Made by a program: the position numbers and the translations under genes
Part shown: positions 36,158 to 45,963 of the stretch, one piece after another
How the letters are laid out: each line of letters starts with the position of its first letter
Numbering within the stretch: position 1 is the first letter of the stretch
Assembly (NCBI GenBank): GCA_002423895.1
Contig: DIOL01000019.1
Coordinates: forward strand, 79,112-143,111
DNA: 64,000 nt
Reading direction: 5' to 3'
Source: Bacteroidales bacterium UBA5515
GTDB taxonomy: Bacteria > Bacteroidota > Bacteroidia > Bacteroidales > P3
Notes under the pieces: generated by a model
The model's database searches: none
What the model saw: the letters and a program-made list of their open reading frames with translations, nothing else
Told to the model about the DNA's origin: nothing

Positions 36158-37819
36158 ATGCAGTGGTTAATTGATCTCTTTACCTCTTCGAGCGTTGCTC
36201 ATTCAATTATGCTTTTGGCAATTACAATTGCTTTAGGTATTCAATTAGGTAAACTGAAAATTGCAAATATTTCTTTTGGAATTGCCTGGATTCTCTTTGT
36301 AGGAATTGCATTAAGTCATTTTGGACTAAGGGTTGATGAAGAAGTTTTGCATTTTACTAAGGAGTTTGGACTTATTTTGTTTGTTTATTCTATAGGACTT
36401 CAGGTTGGTCCTGGATTCTTCTCTTCTCTTAAGAAAGGAGGACTTAGACTCAATATGTTGGCAGCAATGATTGTTCTTTTAGGAGTAGTAACAACTTATG
36501 TTATTCATATAATAACTGGAACAGACCTTGCAACTATGGTAGGAGTACTTTCTGGCGCTGTAACCAACACACCTGGGCTAGGTGCTGCTCAACAGACTTT
36601 TCATGATATTTATGGATCAAACAATCCTAACATAGCTTCGGGTTATGCCGTTGCTTATCCTTTGGGAGTTATTGGTATTATTATTTCTCCAATGATTATT
36701 AAGTTCTTCTGTAAAATAAAATTGGAGAAAGAAGCAATTAAAGATCAGGAACAATTATCTGAAAATGCTACAAAGAGATTATCTATTCTTGTAAAAAATC
36801 AAGGTGTTGATGGACATACTGTTGAAGAAATTATTAAAATACTTGGCAAAAACGTAATCATTTCAAGAATTAAAAGAAGTGATAATAGCGTTGAAATTGT
36901 AACCAATAATACTCTTATTTCTGTAAATGATACTCTTAGAATTATTACAGAAGCATCTAATGTTAATGCTGTTGTTATGTTTTTGGGTGAAGAATGTATT
37001 GTTGATGAGCAGCAATGGGAAGGAGAAAAGAAGAATTTAGTTTCAAGAAGAATTGTTGTTACAAAACATAATTTGAATGGCGAAAAAATTGGAAATTTAA
37101 AAATACGTTCTCTGTATGGGGTTAGTATAACAAGAATCAATCGTTCAGGTATTGAACTTATTGCAACTTTTGACCTTAAACTTCAAATGGGCGATAGAGT
37201 TACTTGTGTCGGTTCAGAAGAAGCAATTGCAAAAGTTGCTGACTTATTAGGTAATTCAATGAATAGATTAAATCATCCTAATCTTATACCTATATTTCTT
37301 GGAGTTTTTCTTGGTATTATTGTTGGTTCAATTCCATTTGCTTTTCCTGGGTTGCCTCAACCTGTTAAATTAGGACTGGCTGGTGGTCCATTAATTGTTG
37401 CTATTCTTATGGGGCGTTATGGTCCATACTATAAAATGGTAACCTTTACAACTACAAGTGCAAATATGATGATAAGGGAAATTGGTATTTCTCTCTTCTT
37501 AGCTTCCGTAGGACTTAGTGCTGGAGAAAATTTCATAGAAACAATTACTAATGGTGGTTATATGTGGGTGATTTATGGTTTAATAATAACCATTTTACCT
37601 TTACTATTAGTTGGTTTATTTGCTCGTTTGAAATACAAAATGGACTATTATACTCTTTTAGGTCTTCTTTCAGGTTCAATGACTGACCCTCCTGCTCTTG
37701 CATTTGCAAATAGTGTTTCTCCTAACGATTCACCTGCTGTTGCATATGCAACTGTGTATCCTCTAACAATGTTCCTTCGTGTTTTAACTGCACAGGTATT
37801 AATTATAATGAGCCTATAA
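36158..37819 (+). CDS. YidE/YbjL (AspT-type) putative transporter with tandem TrkA-C domains
   Basis: 553 aa. Two membrane halves of about five or six segments each (residues ~1-185 and ~375-553) carry the duplicated antiporter motif (GVLSGAVTNTPGLGAA and GLLSGSMTDPPALAFAN). Between them are two cytosolic TrkA-C-like modules (~205-290 and ~290-370). The family includes the aspartate-alanine exchanger AspT, but most members, including this one, have no known substrate. The gene has its own promoter. Confidence 0.9.
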   Translation: MQWLIDLFTSSSVAHSIMLLAITIALGIQLGKLKIANISFGIAWILFVGIALSHFGLRVDEEVLHFTKEFGLILFVYSIGLQVGPGFFSSLKKGGLRLNMLAAMIVLLGVVTTYVIHIITGTDLATMVGVLSGAVTNTPGLGAAQQTFHDIYGSNNPNIASGYAVAYPLGVIGIIISPMIIKFFCKIKLEKEAIKDQEQLSENATKRLSILVKNQGVDGHTVEEIIKILGKNVIISRIKRSDNSVEIVTNNTLISVNDTLRIITEASNVNAVVMFLGEECIVDEQQWEGEKKNLVSRRIVVTKHNLNGEKIGNLKIRSLYGVSITRINRSGIELIATFDLKLQMGDRVTCVGSEEAIAKVADLLGNSMNRLNHPNLIPIFLGVFLGIIVGSIPFAFPGLPQPVKLGLAGGPLIVAILMGRYGPYYKMVTFTTTSANMMIREIGISLFLASVGLSAGENFIETITNGGYMWVIYGLIITILPLLLVGLFARLKYKMDYYTLLGLLSGSMTDPPALAFANSVSPNDSPAVAYATVYPLTMFLRVLTAQVLIIMSL

Positions 37820-37850
37820 AATATAAGTAATTTATATCTTATATTTTATT
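37818..37850. terminator. Terminator between convergent genes
   Basis: A perfect 10-bp stem AAAATATAAG / CTTATATTTT overlapping the transporter stop codon, with T-rich DNA after it. It may serve both convergent units. Confidence 0.6.
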
Positions 37851-37908
37851 CTTACTCTTTTTGATGATTTATCAATTATCAATTAAATATTTGTAAAATA
37901 ATAACTCT

Positions 37909-39801
37909 TTATTTTAATTCAGAAAGTTCTAACCAACGCATCTCTTTTTCTTCAATTTCATTCATCACTTCTTGAAATCTGTTTGAAAAAGATACTAATT
38001 CATCATTTGAAAGATTTGAATTGGATAATGCTTGTGTTATTTCCTGTTTTTCTTTCTCTAATTTAGGTAAATATATTTCTAATGCCTCGAATTCTTTTTG
38101 CTCTTTATAGGTAAGTTTTCTTTCTCTTTCTGTTTTAGCTTTTTGCTGTGCAGGATTAGAATTTGATTGTTTAACTTCTTTTAACTCTTCTTTTTCTTTA
38201 ATTTGCTTTTCCTCCAAGTAATCTGAATAGTTGCTGTGATAATCTTTAATTTTACCATCTCCCTCAAAAACAAAAAGATGATCTACCAAATTATCCATAA
38301 AACTTCTATCATGAGAAACTAAAAGCAAACAACCTTTATATTCCTTTAGAAAGTTTTCCAGAATAGCAAGATTGTAAATATCCAAATCATTTGTTGGCTC
38401 ATCTAAGATTAAGAAATTAGGATTTGAAATTAAGGTTTTCAACAAATAAAGTCTTCTTCTTTCTCCTCCTGAAAGATTTCCATAATAGTTGTATTGTAAG
38501 TCAGTTGAAAATCCAAAATATGATAAAAACAAAGTTGCTGACAATTCTGAATTATTATCCATCTTAATGCTTTCAGCAACTTCTTTAATTATATCAATAA
38601 CTCTTGAAGAGTCTTTTTCTTCCAATCCCTCTTGTCTATAATATCCATATTTTATAGTCTGACCTGTAACTATTTTTCCAGCATCTGCATTGATGTTTCC
38701 TGAAATAATATTTAGAAAAGTACTCTTCCCTACTCCATTTTTACCCACAATTCCAATTTTTTCTCCTCTTTTGAAAGTGTATGTAAAATCATCTATAAGT
38801 TTCTTCCCTTCAAAACTTTTAGTAACATTATTTAATTCTAATATCTTCCCTCCTATTCTTTGAGTTTTTACAGAAAGGTCATTTGGTTTGTTTTCTAATC
38901 TTTTAGAAGCTTTATCTTTAATTTCGTAAAATGCATCAATTCTTGCTTTTGCTTTGGTTGATCTTGCCTGAGGCATTCTGCGCATCCATTCAAGCTCTTT
39001 CTTGTAAAGACTCTTTGCTTTTTCAATTTCAATTCTTTGCAATTCTTCTCTTTGAGCCTTCTTTTCTATAAAATAGTTATAATCTCCCTTATACTTGTAT
39101 ATTGTTGAATTATCTAATTCATAAACATCTGTACAAATATTATTTATAAAATATCTGTCATGAGTTACTAATAGTAGCGTTAAATTTTGACGTTTTAAAA
39201 ATTCCTCCAACCATTCAATCATAACAACATCAAGATGGTTTGTTGGCTCATCAAGAATAAGAAATTCAGAACTTTCTGTCAAAACCTTACTTAATGCTAC
39301 CTTTTTTCGTTCTCCTCCTGAAAGAGTGCTAACTTTTTGTTGAAGATTGGTTATTCCAAGCTTTGAGAGAATTTCTTTTGCTTTTGCTTCATAGTCCCAA
39401 ACCTCAAATCTATCCATTTGAGCAATTGCTTCACTTAATCTTAAATGTGTTTCTTCGTTATCTTGGATATTAGCAGCAATCAAAGCATCTTCATATTCTC
39501 TAACTGTTTGCATTTTGGGATTATCGGATGTAAAAATAACATCAATTACTGACAATTCACTATCCAACAATGGATTTTGTTCAAGATAAATTGAATGAAT
39601 ATCACTTCTGAAAGACACTTTTCCTTCATCTGGTTCAATTTTCCCAGCAATAATATTTAATAAAGTACTTTTACCTTGTCCATTCTTAGCAACAAGAGCT
39701 ACTTTTTGCCCTTTATTTACTCCAAAGCATAAATCCTCAAAAAGTATCTTTTCTCCAAACGATTTCCCTATGTTTTCAACTGTAAGTAAATTCTCAGCCA
39801 T
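37909..39801 (-). CDS. ABC-F family ATPase (Uup-like)
   Basis: 630 aa, no membrane segments. Two ABC cassettes: Walker A LVAKNGQGKST (~35) with signature LSGGERKKVALSK and LILDEPTNHLD, and Walker A GIVGKNGVGKST (~350) with LSGGERRRLYLLK and LILDEPTNDLD. They are joined by a basic linker (RMPQARSTKAKARID). A C-terminal coiled coil from ~550 (KLTYKEQKEFEAL) fits Uup-type ABC-F proteins. These act on ribosomes or in translation/DNA maintenance, not transport. It follows the MFS gene by 21 bp. Confidence 0.92.
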   Translation of the reverse strand: MAENLLTVENIGKSFGEKILFEDLCFGVNKGQKVALVAKNGQGKSTLLNIIAGKIEPDEGKVSFRSDIHSIYLEQNPLLDSELSVIDVIFTSDNPKMQTVREYEDALIAANIQDNEETHLRLSEAIAQMDRFEVWDYEAKAKEILSKLGITNLQQKVSTLSGGERKKVALSKVLTESSEFLILDEPTNHLDVVMIEWLEEFLKRQNLTLLLVTHDRYFINNICTDVYELDNSTIYKYKGDYNYFIEKKAQREELQRIEIEKAKSLYKKELEWMRRMPQARSTKAKARIDAFYEIKDKASKRLENKPNDLSVKTQRIGGKILELNNVTKSFEGKKLIDDFTYTFKRGEKIGIVGKNGVGKSTFLNIISGNINADAGKIVTGQTIKYGYYRQEGLEEKDSSRVIDIIKEVAESIKMDNNSELSATLFLSYFGFSTDLQYNYYGNLSGGERRRLYLLKTLISNPNFLILDEPTNDLDIYNLAILENFLKEYKGCLLLVSHDRSFMDNLVDHLFVFEGDGKIKDYHSNYSDYLEEKQIKEKEELKEVKQSNSNPAQQKAKTERERKLTYKEQKEFEALEIYLPKLEKEKQEITQALSNSNLSNDELVSFSNRFQEVMNEIEEKEMRWLELSELK

Positions 39802-39822
39802 TTAGTTTAGTTTTTTTGTTTT

Positions 39823-41124
39823 TTATGGTTTAATATCGCTCTTACTTATTCCTTCAACAATTTCAGGAATTATACCATGTTCTGAATATATCTTATTTTG
39901 TTGAATTGAAATTTCTTTTCTGTATGGGTAAAATATTAATACTGACAAAAGACAAAGAGCTCCACTAAAAGCTATTATAATTTGAAGATCATAAAATTTA
40001 CTAACCCATCCTACAACCAAGTTTCCTAAAGAACTTCCTCCAATAAAACAAATTGTGTAATAACCCATCACTCTTCCTTTCATATAAGTATGAGTTAGAG
40101 CTTGAATCATTGTATTTGTAGAAGCAATGGCAATCACCATACTAAAACCAATAATAATAATTAATATATGTGCAAGAACGGAATTTGTAATAAAAAAGAA
40201 TGGAATTAACGACAATGATGCTCCTAAAAGACCAATTTGTTGAATTTTTTCCAAACCAATTATACTTTTTCTTGATGCCAAAATCAATGCTCCACTAAAG
40301 GAACCTATTCCTAAAAAAGACATTAAACTTCCAAGCATTTCACTCCCTCCTCCTAAAGTATCTTTAACATAAGCTGGGAGGAAAGATGTTATAGGAAAAA
40401 TAAAAAAGGATACAGAAAAAGTAATTATTAGTAATACCATAATTGGCAGTCTTTGAAAAATATAATTTAATCCTTCTTTAATATCATTTATAAGATGAAT
40501 TTTCATTGTAAGAGTTTCTACCTTTGGAAGTTTAATTTTTAACAAAGCTATAATAACAAAAAGAAAACTTATTGTATCTATTAAAAAACAAATTCCCTCT
40601 CCAAATAATCCAATTACAACACCTCCAATTGCTGGTCCAATTAATCTACTTCCATTTATAACTGCAGAATTAAGAGCAATTGCATTAGTTAGTATTTCCT
40701 TTGGGACAAGACTTGTGTAAAATGCTTGTCTCGTTGGACCATCAAGAGCGTTTACAATTCCAAACAATAAACTTAAAACCAACACTATCCATACATTTGA
40801 AGAATTAAGAATTGAAGTAAGAACTAAAATAGTTAAAACTAATGCATGGAGCATAAAAAATGTTTGAGTAAATATTAAAATAGATTTTTTACTAATTTTA
40901 TCAATTAAAGTAGAAACAAAAGGAGTAATTATAAAAGTAGGAAATTGTGATAAGAATACTATTATCCCTAAAAGTGCAACTGAACCAGTTAAACGATAAA
41001 CTAACCAACCCATAGCTATTTGTTGAATCCAAGAACCTACCATAGAAACACATTGCCCTAAAAAATAGAGCTTAAAGTTTCTATATTTAAGTGATTCAAA
41101 AAGCTTTAGATTATGTAAATTCAT
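39823..41124 (-). CDS. MFS transporter (EntS/MFS_3-like)
   Basis: 433 aa with ~12 membrane segments. Opening FKLYFLGQCVSMVGSWIQQIAMGWLVY (segments) is characteristic of the MFS_3/enterobactin-exporter-like branch. Also seen are LFGIVNALDGPTRQAFYTSLVP and ALNSAVINGSRLIGPAIGG. It probably exports small molecules; the substrate is unknown. It is upstream of and likely cotranscribed with the ABC-F gene. Confidence 0.9.
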   Translation of the reverse strand: MNLHNLKLFESLKYRNFKLYFLGQCVSMVGSWIQQIAMGWLVYRLTGSVALLGIIVFLSQFPTFIITPFVSTLIDKISKKSILIFTQTFFMLHALVLTILVLTSILNSSNVWIVLVLSLLFGIVNALDGPTRQAFYTSLVPKEILTNAIALNSAVINGSRLIGPAIGGVVIGLFGEGICFLIDTISFLFVIIALLKIKLPKVETLTMKIHLINDIKEGLNYIFQRLPIMVLLIITFSVSFFIFPITSFLPAYVKDTLGGGSEMLGSLMSFLGIGSFSGALILASRKSIIGLEKIQQIGLLGASLSLIPFFFITNSVLAHILIIIIGFSMVIAIASTNTMIQALTHTYMKGRVMGYYTICFIGGSSLGNLVVGWVSKFYDLQIIIAFSGALCLLSVLIFYPYRKEISIQQNKIYSEHGIIPEIVEGISKSDIKP

Positions 41125-41163
41125 TATTTAGTATACTTTTATTAAATTTTCCAGATTAAACAC

Positions 41164-41193
41164 TTGATTTTTTCTCATTATTTTATATCTTTG
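41164..41193 (+). promoter_or_regulatory. Promoter of the FISUMP-domain gene
   Basis: TTG at 41164-41166, 19-bp spacer, TATCTTTG at 41186-41193. This is a textbook Bacteroidetes promoter, 24 bp before the ATG. Confidence 0.75.
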
Positions 41194-41217
41194 TGCACTT
41201 AAACTACACATTTTTAT

Positions 41218-41964
41218 ATGAATAATAAAATATTTTTAAGCTCTGTATTAATTCTTTCGTGTACAGTTTTATTTTGCAAATATACGAAAGCTCAGAATTA
41301 TGACGCTAATTTTGACAAACCAATTACATCCCAAAAAGGTCAATTTATTTATGGTGAGCTTCCCCCTATCAAAACTGAAGCAGGTGTTTTATTTTTTTTA
41401 GACAGAAATCTTGGAGCAGTTTCAACTAATCCCGAAACATCTGATTCTTGGGGTGATTTATATCAATGGGGAAGAAATACTGATGGACATGAAAAAAGAT
41501 ACTCAGATACAACTTTAACCAAGTCTTCTATTATTGAAGTACCTCATAATAAATTTATTGTTGATGAGAGAAAAAGCAATGACTGGCTTTCAAATTCTCA
41601 AGAAGATCTTTGGCAAGGAACTAATGGAACAAATAATCCATGTCCTTGTGGATATAGATTACCAACTCAAAAAGAATGGAGAGCTGTTCTTAATTTAGGA
41701 TATGAAGTAAAATTGAATTCAAGTGGATACTATTATTTAAGTATTGCTGATGGAAAGCTAATATTACCATGTGCTGGTTTAAGAAGTGCTTATACTGGAA
41801 ACTTCCAACATATTGGCACAAGAGGTTATTATTGGGCAAGTGATGCTATAAATAAAGGTACATCTGGTTGCATTGACTTTAATAAAGAAGAATTTACTAC
41901 AAACATTAGCATTTTTGGCTTTAGATGCTTTGGAAGAAGCATTAGATGTGTAAGAAGCGAATAA
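41218..41964 (+). CDS. Secreted FISUMP-domain protein (Fibrobacter major paralogous domain)
   Basis: 248 aa with an N-terminal signal (cleavage near KAQ, residue ~25). The FISUMP pattern is clear: FFLDRNLGAV, DLYQWGRNTDGHE, NPCPCGYRLPTQKEWRAV, ILPCAGLRSA, RGYYWASD and FGFRCFGRSIRCVR. Such domains resemble formylglycine-enzyme/C-type-lectin-like folds and occur in secreted Bacteroidetes proteins; their role is unknown. There is no T9SS sorting domain at the end. Confidence 0.87.
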   Translation: MNNKIFLSSVLILSCTVLFCKYTKAQNYDANFDKPITSQKGQFIYGELPPIKTEAGVLFFLDRNLGAVSTNPETSDSWGDLYQWGRNTDGHEKRYSDTTLTKSSIIEVPHNKFIVDERKSNDWLSNSQEDLWQGTNGTNNPCPCGYRLPTQKEWRAVLNLGYEVKLNSSGYYYLSIADGKLILPCAGLRSAYTGNFQHIGTRGYYWASDAINKGTSGCIDFNKEEFTTNISIFGFRCFGRSIRCVRSE

Positions 41965-42004
41965 AATTTAGAATAAATATATTAATAAATAACTCTAAAA
42001 CTTG

Positions 42005-42913
42005 ATGACTATATTTTCAACAAATAATATATCAAAAACATACGCCAATCATAAAGCTTTGGACCAAGTTTCTATTAACGTAGAAAAAGGAAGTGTTTTT
42101 GGATTACTTGGACCAAATGGAGCTGGAAAAACTACACTGATAAGAATTATTAATCAGATAACTGCCCCAGACGAAGGAGAGATATATTTCATGGGGGAAA
42201 AACTACGTTCAGAGCACGTACATCATATAGGCTATCTTCCAGAAGAAAGAGGCTTATATAAGAAAATGAAGGTTGGAGAACAAGCAATTTATCTTGCAGA
42301 ACTAAAAGGGATTAAAAAAGCAGATGCAAAGAAAAGATTAGAATATTGGTTTAATAAGTTTGATATTTATTCTTGGTGGAACAGAAAGGTTGAAGAACTA
42401 TCTAAAGGGATGCAACAAAAAGTTCAATTCATTACAACTATTTTGCATGAACCTGAATTGTTGATTTTCGATGAACCTTTTAGTGGTTTTGACCCAATTA
42501 ATGCCAATTTGCTAAAAGAAGAAATTTTAGAACTAAAAAATAATGGTGCTACAATAATTTTCTCTACTCATAATATGGAATCTGTTGAAGCTATTTGTGA
42601 TTCAATTGCTCTAATAAACAAATCTAAGAAGATTTTAGATGGAAGAGTTGATGAAATAAAACAAAGGTTCAAAAAGAATGAATTTGAGATTATTCTCTCT
42701 AAAGAAAATAATATTTCAGATTATATATTTGATGGAGTTGAATTAATTAAAAAGAACACTGATTTAAACTTTCAAGTATCAACACTTAAAATTGAAAAAG
42801 GAAGAAATGCAGATCTTTTAAGCAAAATTCTTCAAAAGACAGATATTATATCTTATAAGGAGATTTTACCAACAATGAATGAAATTTTTATAGATACAGT
42901 AAGCAATGAGTAA
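42005..42913 (+). CDS. ABC transporter ATP-binding protein (NatA-like)
   Basis: 302 aa from the ATG at 42005; a TTG three bases upstream is in frame. Walker A LLGPNGAGKTTLI (~34), signature ELSKGMQQKVQF (~135), Walker B LLIFDEPFSGFDP and the H-loop FSTHNMESVE. The C-terminal ~85 residues resemble the DUF4162 tail of Na+-type exporters. It overlaps the permease gene by 8 bp, so translation is coupled. Confidence 0.92.
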   Translation: MTIFSTNNISKTYANHKALDQVSINVEKGSVFGLLGPNGAGKTTLIRIINQITAPDEGEIYFMGEKLRSEHVHHIGYLPEERGLYKKMKVGEQAIYLAELKGIKKADAKKRLEYWFNKFDIYSWWNRKVEELSKGMQQKVQFITTILHEPELLIFDEPFSGFDPINANLLKEEILELKNNGATIIFSTHNMESVEAICDSIALINKSKKILDGRVDEIKQRFKKNEFEIILSKENNISDYIFDGVELIKKNTDLNFQVSTLKIEKGRNADLLSKILQKTDIISYKEILPTMNEIFIDTVSNE

Positions 42914-44255
42914 GACAGGAATTATAATAAGACGCGAATATTTTATTAGAGTTAAGAAAAAATCTTTCTTAGTTATGACCTTTTTAGGGCCTATACTTAT
43001 TGCTTCATTATGGATTATTCCTTTCTTTTTAGCATTAAACTCTGATAATCAATCTAAGGTTTTGGTTGTTGATGAAACTATTATGGAAAAGGATGGCGTT
43101 AAATCATCTCTTTACTTTAATAAGTTTAAAAATGACAAAGAACTTATTTTTGAATATGGATATGATATAAAAGAAGCTCAAGATAAACTGAATAAAGGAG
43201 ACTATGATGCAGTTTTGGAAATTGTAAGCACAAATGATATGCCTCCAATTAAGGGATTTCTATTCTATAGCGAAAATGAGCCATCGCTTACAGCTCAAGA
43301 AGCAATTCAATCTCAGCTTTCAAACATTCTTAAAGATCATGTTTTGAAATATGATTATGGAATGAATGAAAAGGATTTGGAATGGTTTAATAATCCTAAA
43401 ATTGGCTTTTACTCAAAGGACATTCGCTCTGGAAAAGATTCATATAAAGAAATAAAAACCTTCTTAGCTATTATTGCTGGAATTTGTATTTATATGTTTA
43501 TCTTTATGTTTGGAGCCCAAGTAATGAAAAGTGTTTCAGAAGAAAAAACAAGTAGAATTGTCGAGGTTTTGGTTTCTTCCATTAAACCAGTTCAATTATT
43601 AATGGGCAAAATTGTTGCAGTTGGATTAGTGGGTTTAACTCAATTAGTTTTATGGTTAGTCCTTTCTGTAGTTCTTATTGGGGGTCTTAGAACAGTTTCT
43701 CCTCAAACCTTCTCTGAACCTCAAAAAGAAAACATTACAATTAATGAAAGAGTTATCAGCGTAGATAAGGTTGGTGATATGACTTCTGATTCATCTCAAG
43801 TTAATCAAGTTGTTCAAGGACTTTTCTCTATTGATTACACTTTAGTTATTCTTATGTTTGTGTTCTATTTTATTACAGGATACTTGCTTTATGCTGCTTT
43901 ATTCGGTGCAGTTGGAGCTTTAATTGATGTTGATACCGATGCTCAGCAATTTACTCTGCCGATAACAATACCATTAATAATTGCTATGGTCTGCTTCCCT
44001 ATTGTTATTAATTCTCCTTCTGGAGGAGTTGCTTTTTGGCTTTCAATGATTCCTCTGACTTCTCCTATGGTAATGATGATGAGAATTCCATTTGGTGTGC
44101 CTATATGGGAAATTGCTACCTCAATGGGACTTATTATCCTATTTATAATTTTTTGCATGTGGTTTGCTGCAAAAATTTATAGAACAGGAATATTGATGTA
44201 TGGAAAAAATATAACCTATAAAGAAATCTGGAAATGGTTTAAATATAACAATTAA
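42906..44255 (+). CDS. ABC-2 type permease (NatB-like)
   Basis: 449 aa. TM1 near residues 20-42 (LVMTFLGPILIASLWIIPFFLAL in part) is followed by a ~150-residue extracytoplasmic domain, then five membrane segments (~185-435). EEKTSRIVEVLVSSIKP and LMGKIVAVGLVGLTQLVLW are typical of NatB/YhaP-like exporters. It partners the upstream ATPase. The substrate is not known; Na+ or drug export is the family precedent. Confidence 0.92.
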   Translation: MSKTGIIIRREYFIRVKKKSFLVMTFLGPILIASLWIIPFFLALNSDNQSKVLVVDETIMEKDGVKSSLYFNKFKNDKELIFEYGYDIKEAQDKLNKGDYDAVLEIVSTNDMPPIKGFLFYSENEPSLTAQEAIQSQLSNILKDHVLKYDYGMNEKDLEWFNNPKIGFYSKDIRSGKDSYKEIKTFLAIIAGICIYMFIFMFGAQVMKSVSEEKTSRIVEVLVSSIKPVQLLMGKIVAVGLVGLTQLVLWLVLSVVLIGGLRTVSPQTFSEPQKENITINERVISVDKVGDMTSDSSQVNQVVQGLFSIDYTLVILMFVFYFITGYLLYAALFGAVGALIDVDTDAQQFTLPITIPLIIAMVCFPIVINSPSGGVAFWLSMIPLTSPMVMMMRIPFGVPIWEIATSMGLIILFIIFCMWFAAKIYRTGILMYGKNITYKEIWKWFKYNN

Positions 44256-44287
44256 TAATTTTAACAAACAATTAAAACCTTTAGTTT

Positions 44288-45958
44288 ATGAAAAAAAATA
44301 TCTTTTATCATTTGATTGGGATTATTCTCTTTTCAATATTTTTTTCGTCATGTGTTGATGAAAAAGATTTTGATTTTGATAGAATGACCACAGTAACAAT
44401 TAACCCAAGCGTTCAACTTAATAAGTTAGTTTCTGAAGAAATTTCATTAAATGACTTTTTTAATATTGATAGCATTGAAGGAGTTAATGTTACACTACAA
44501 TCTGACCCAGGAGGTGATTATTTAGAATTCACTTATTCATTTGACACCTCTGTAATTCCAAGTATTCCTGTAATTAATGTAAATCCAACTAATGTTGTTC
44601 TCCCTCCACTTAATTTGGAAGGAACAAGCTATACAGGAGACTTCTATTTTCCAAATTTGAGTCAGAATATGTTTACTGCTGAGGTAGACTTCCCTGAACT
44701 TGAACATGGACAAACTATAGATAGTATTTATCTTAAAGGAGGAGAACTTCAAATAAATGTTAATTCCAATATTGATTACTCTTCTTATATGATAATTACT
44801 TGTGATGAAATTCGCAGAAAAGATAATAATGCAACATTTAATGACACCATATATTTATCTCAATCAAAAAGAAAAAGTATAGGAACTAATACCACAGAAT
44901 TATCTGACTATAAAATTAAACTTAGTGATAATAAAATTAATTTTAGATATAGACTTCATATTTCAGCAAATGGTGCACTTCACAACTATAATGTTGGATT
45001 AAACATTGCAATTAACAACATACAGTTTGATGCTGCATATGGGAAAATGGGAAAATTTAATGTTGATTTTTCTGACAATATAGATATTGATTTCTTTAAA
45101 GGCTCTTCAATCTCAAGATTTTTTGAAGGAGAAAAATTTAATTTGGAAAAACTTTTCATTGATTTTAAAACTGAAACAAATAATGGAATTCCTTCTGTTA
45201 TAAATATTAATCAATTTGGAGTTTATGACAAAGATAATGTATTTCATGATGCAATTGTAAATCCTGCAGATAGACAAATTAATGTAAATCCTGCTTCAAA
45301 CCTAAACTCTATTGGCACAAGCACAAAAAGGGTTCAATTCAATGTAAATCTATTAAATCTTCTTCCACAAAAACTTTCATTTGATGCAAGTCTTGCTTTA
45401 AATCCTAATAATGTTAATTGTTTTGTTGTAAACAATCCTTATGTAAAAGTTCAAGCAGATATACATATTCCTTTTAAAGGTAAACTTAATGATTTGGACT
45501 ACGATGTAGAATTTTACAACGATTTGTATGAAGGGAAAAACACTGAAGATAATTACGCTGATTACATTAAAGAAGCTACCATATATTTAGATATGACAAA
45601 TTACTTTCCAATAAGTATTGGTGCTGAACTTTATGGAGTAGATACAAACGGAAATGAAATTGGTAAAATATTGAATTTTAATAATGGAACAGATGATGTT
45701 ATAATAAATGGCGCTAATGTAGATAATCATGGTAATGTTATTTCTCCATCAATGAAGAAAACTACAATTTCTGCTAATTCAACAAATGTTTCTGTACTTA
45801 AAAAATCAAAAAAAATAAGATTAAAACTTAAACTTAATACTTCTTCAACAAATGATGGCACAAAACCATTTATTAGATTCAGAAAAGAAAGCAAAATTAT
45901 TATTAATGCTGGTGTTGACTTAAAAACAAATATTTCAATTAACCCTTTTAAGAAATAA
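44288..45958 (+). CDS. Large lipoprotein of unknown function
   Basis: 556 aa with lipobox FSSC at Cys22 and an acidic Asp-rich start of the mature part (VDEKDFDFDR). The rest is beta-rich with many Asn, Asp and Ser residues, and no domain I recognise. It ends 5 bp before the DUF5723 outer-membrane gene, so the two are one unit and may act together at the outer membrane. Confidence 0.75.
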   Translation: MKKNIFYHLIGIILFSIFFSSCVDEKDFDFDRMTTVTINPSVQLNKLVSEEISLNDFFNIDSIEGVNVTLQSDPGGDYLEFTYSFDTSVIPSIPVINVNPTNVVLPPLNLEGTSYTGDFYFPNLSQNMFTAEVDFPELEHGQTIDSIYLKGGELQINVNSNIDYSSYMIITCDEIRRKDNNATFNDTIYLSQSKRKSIGTNTTELSDYKIKLSDNKINFRYRLHISANGALHNYNVGLNIAINNIQFDAAYGKMGKFNVDFSDNIDIDFFKGSSISRFFEGEKFNLEKLFIDFKTETNNGIPSVININQFGVYDKDNVFHDAIVNPADRQINVNPASNLNSIGTSTKRVQFNVNLLNLLPQKLSFDASLALNPNNVNCFVVNNPYVKVQADIHIPFKGKLNDLDYDVEFYNDLYEGKNTEDNYADYIKEATIYLDMTNYFPISIGAELYGVDTNGNEIGKILNFNNGTDDVIINGANVDNHGNVISPSMKKTTISANSTNVSVLKKSKKIRLKLKLNTSSTNDGTKPFIRFRKESKIIINAGVDLKTNISINPFKK

Positions 45959-45963
45959 CAATC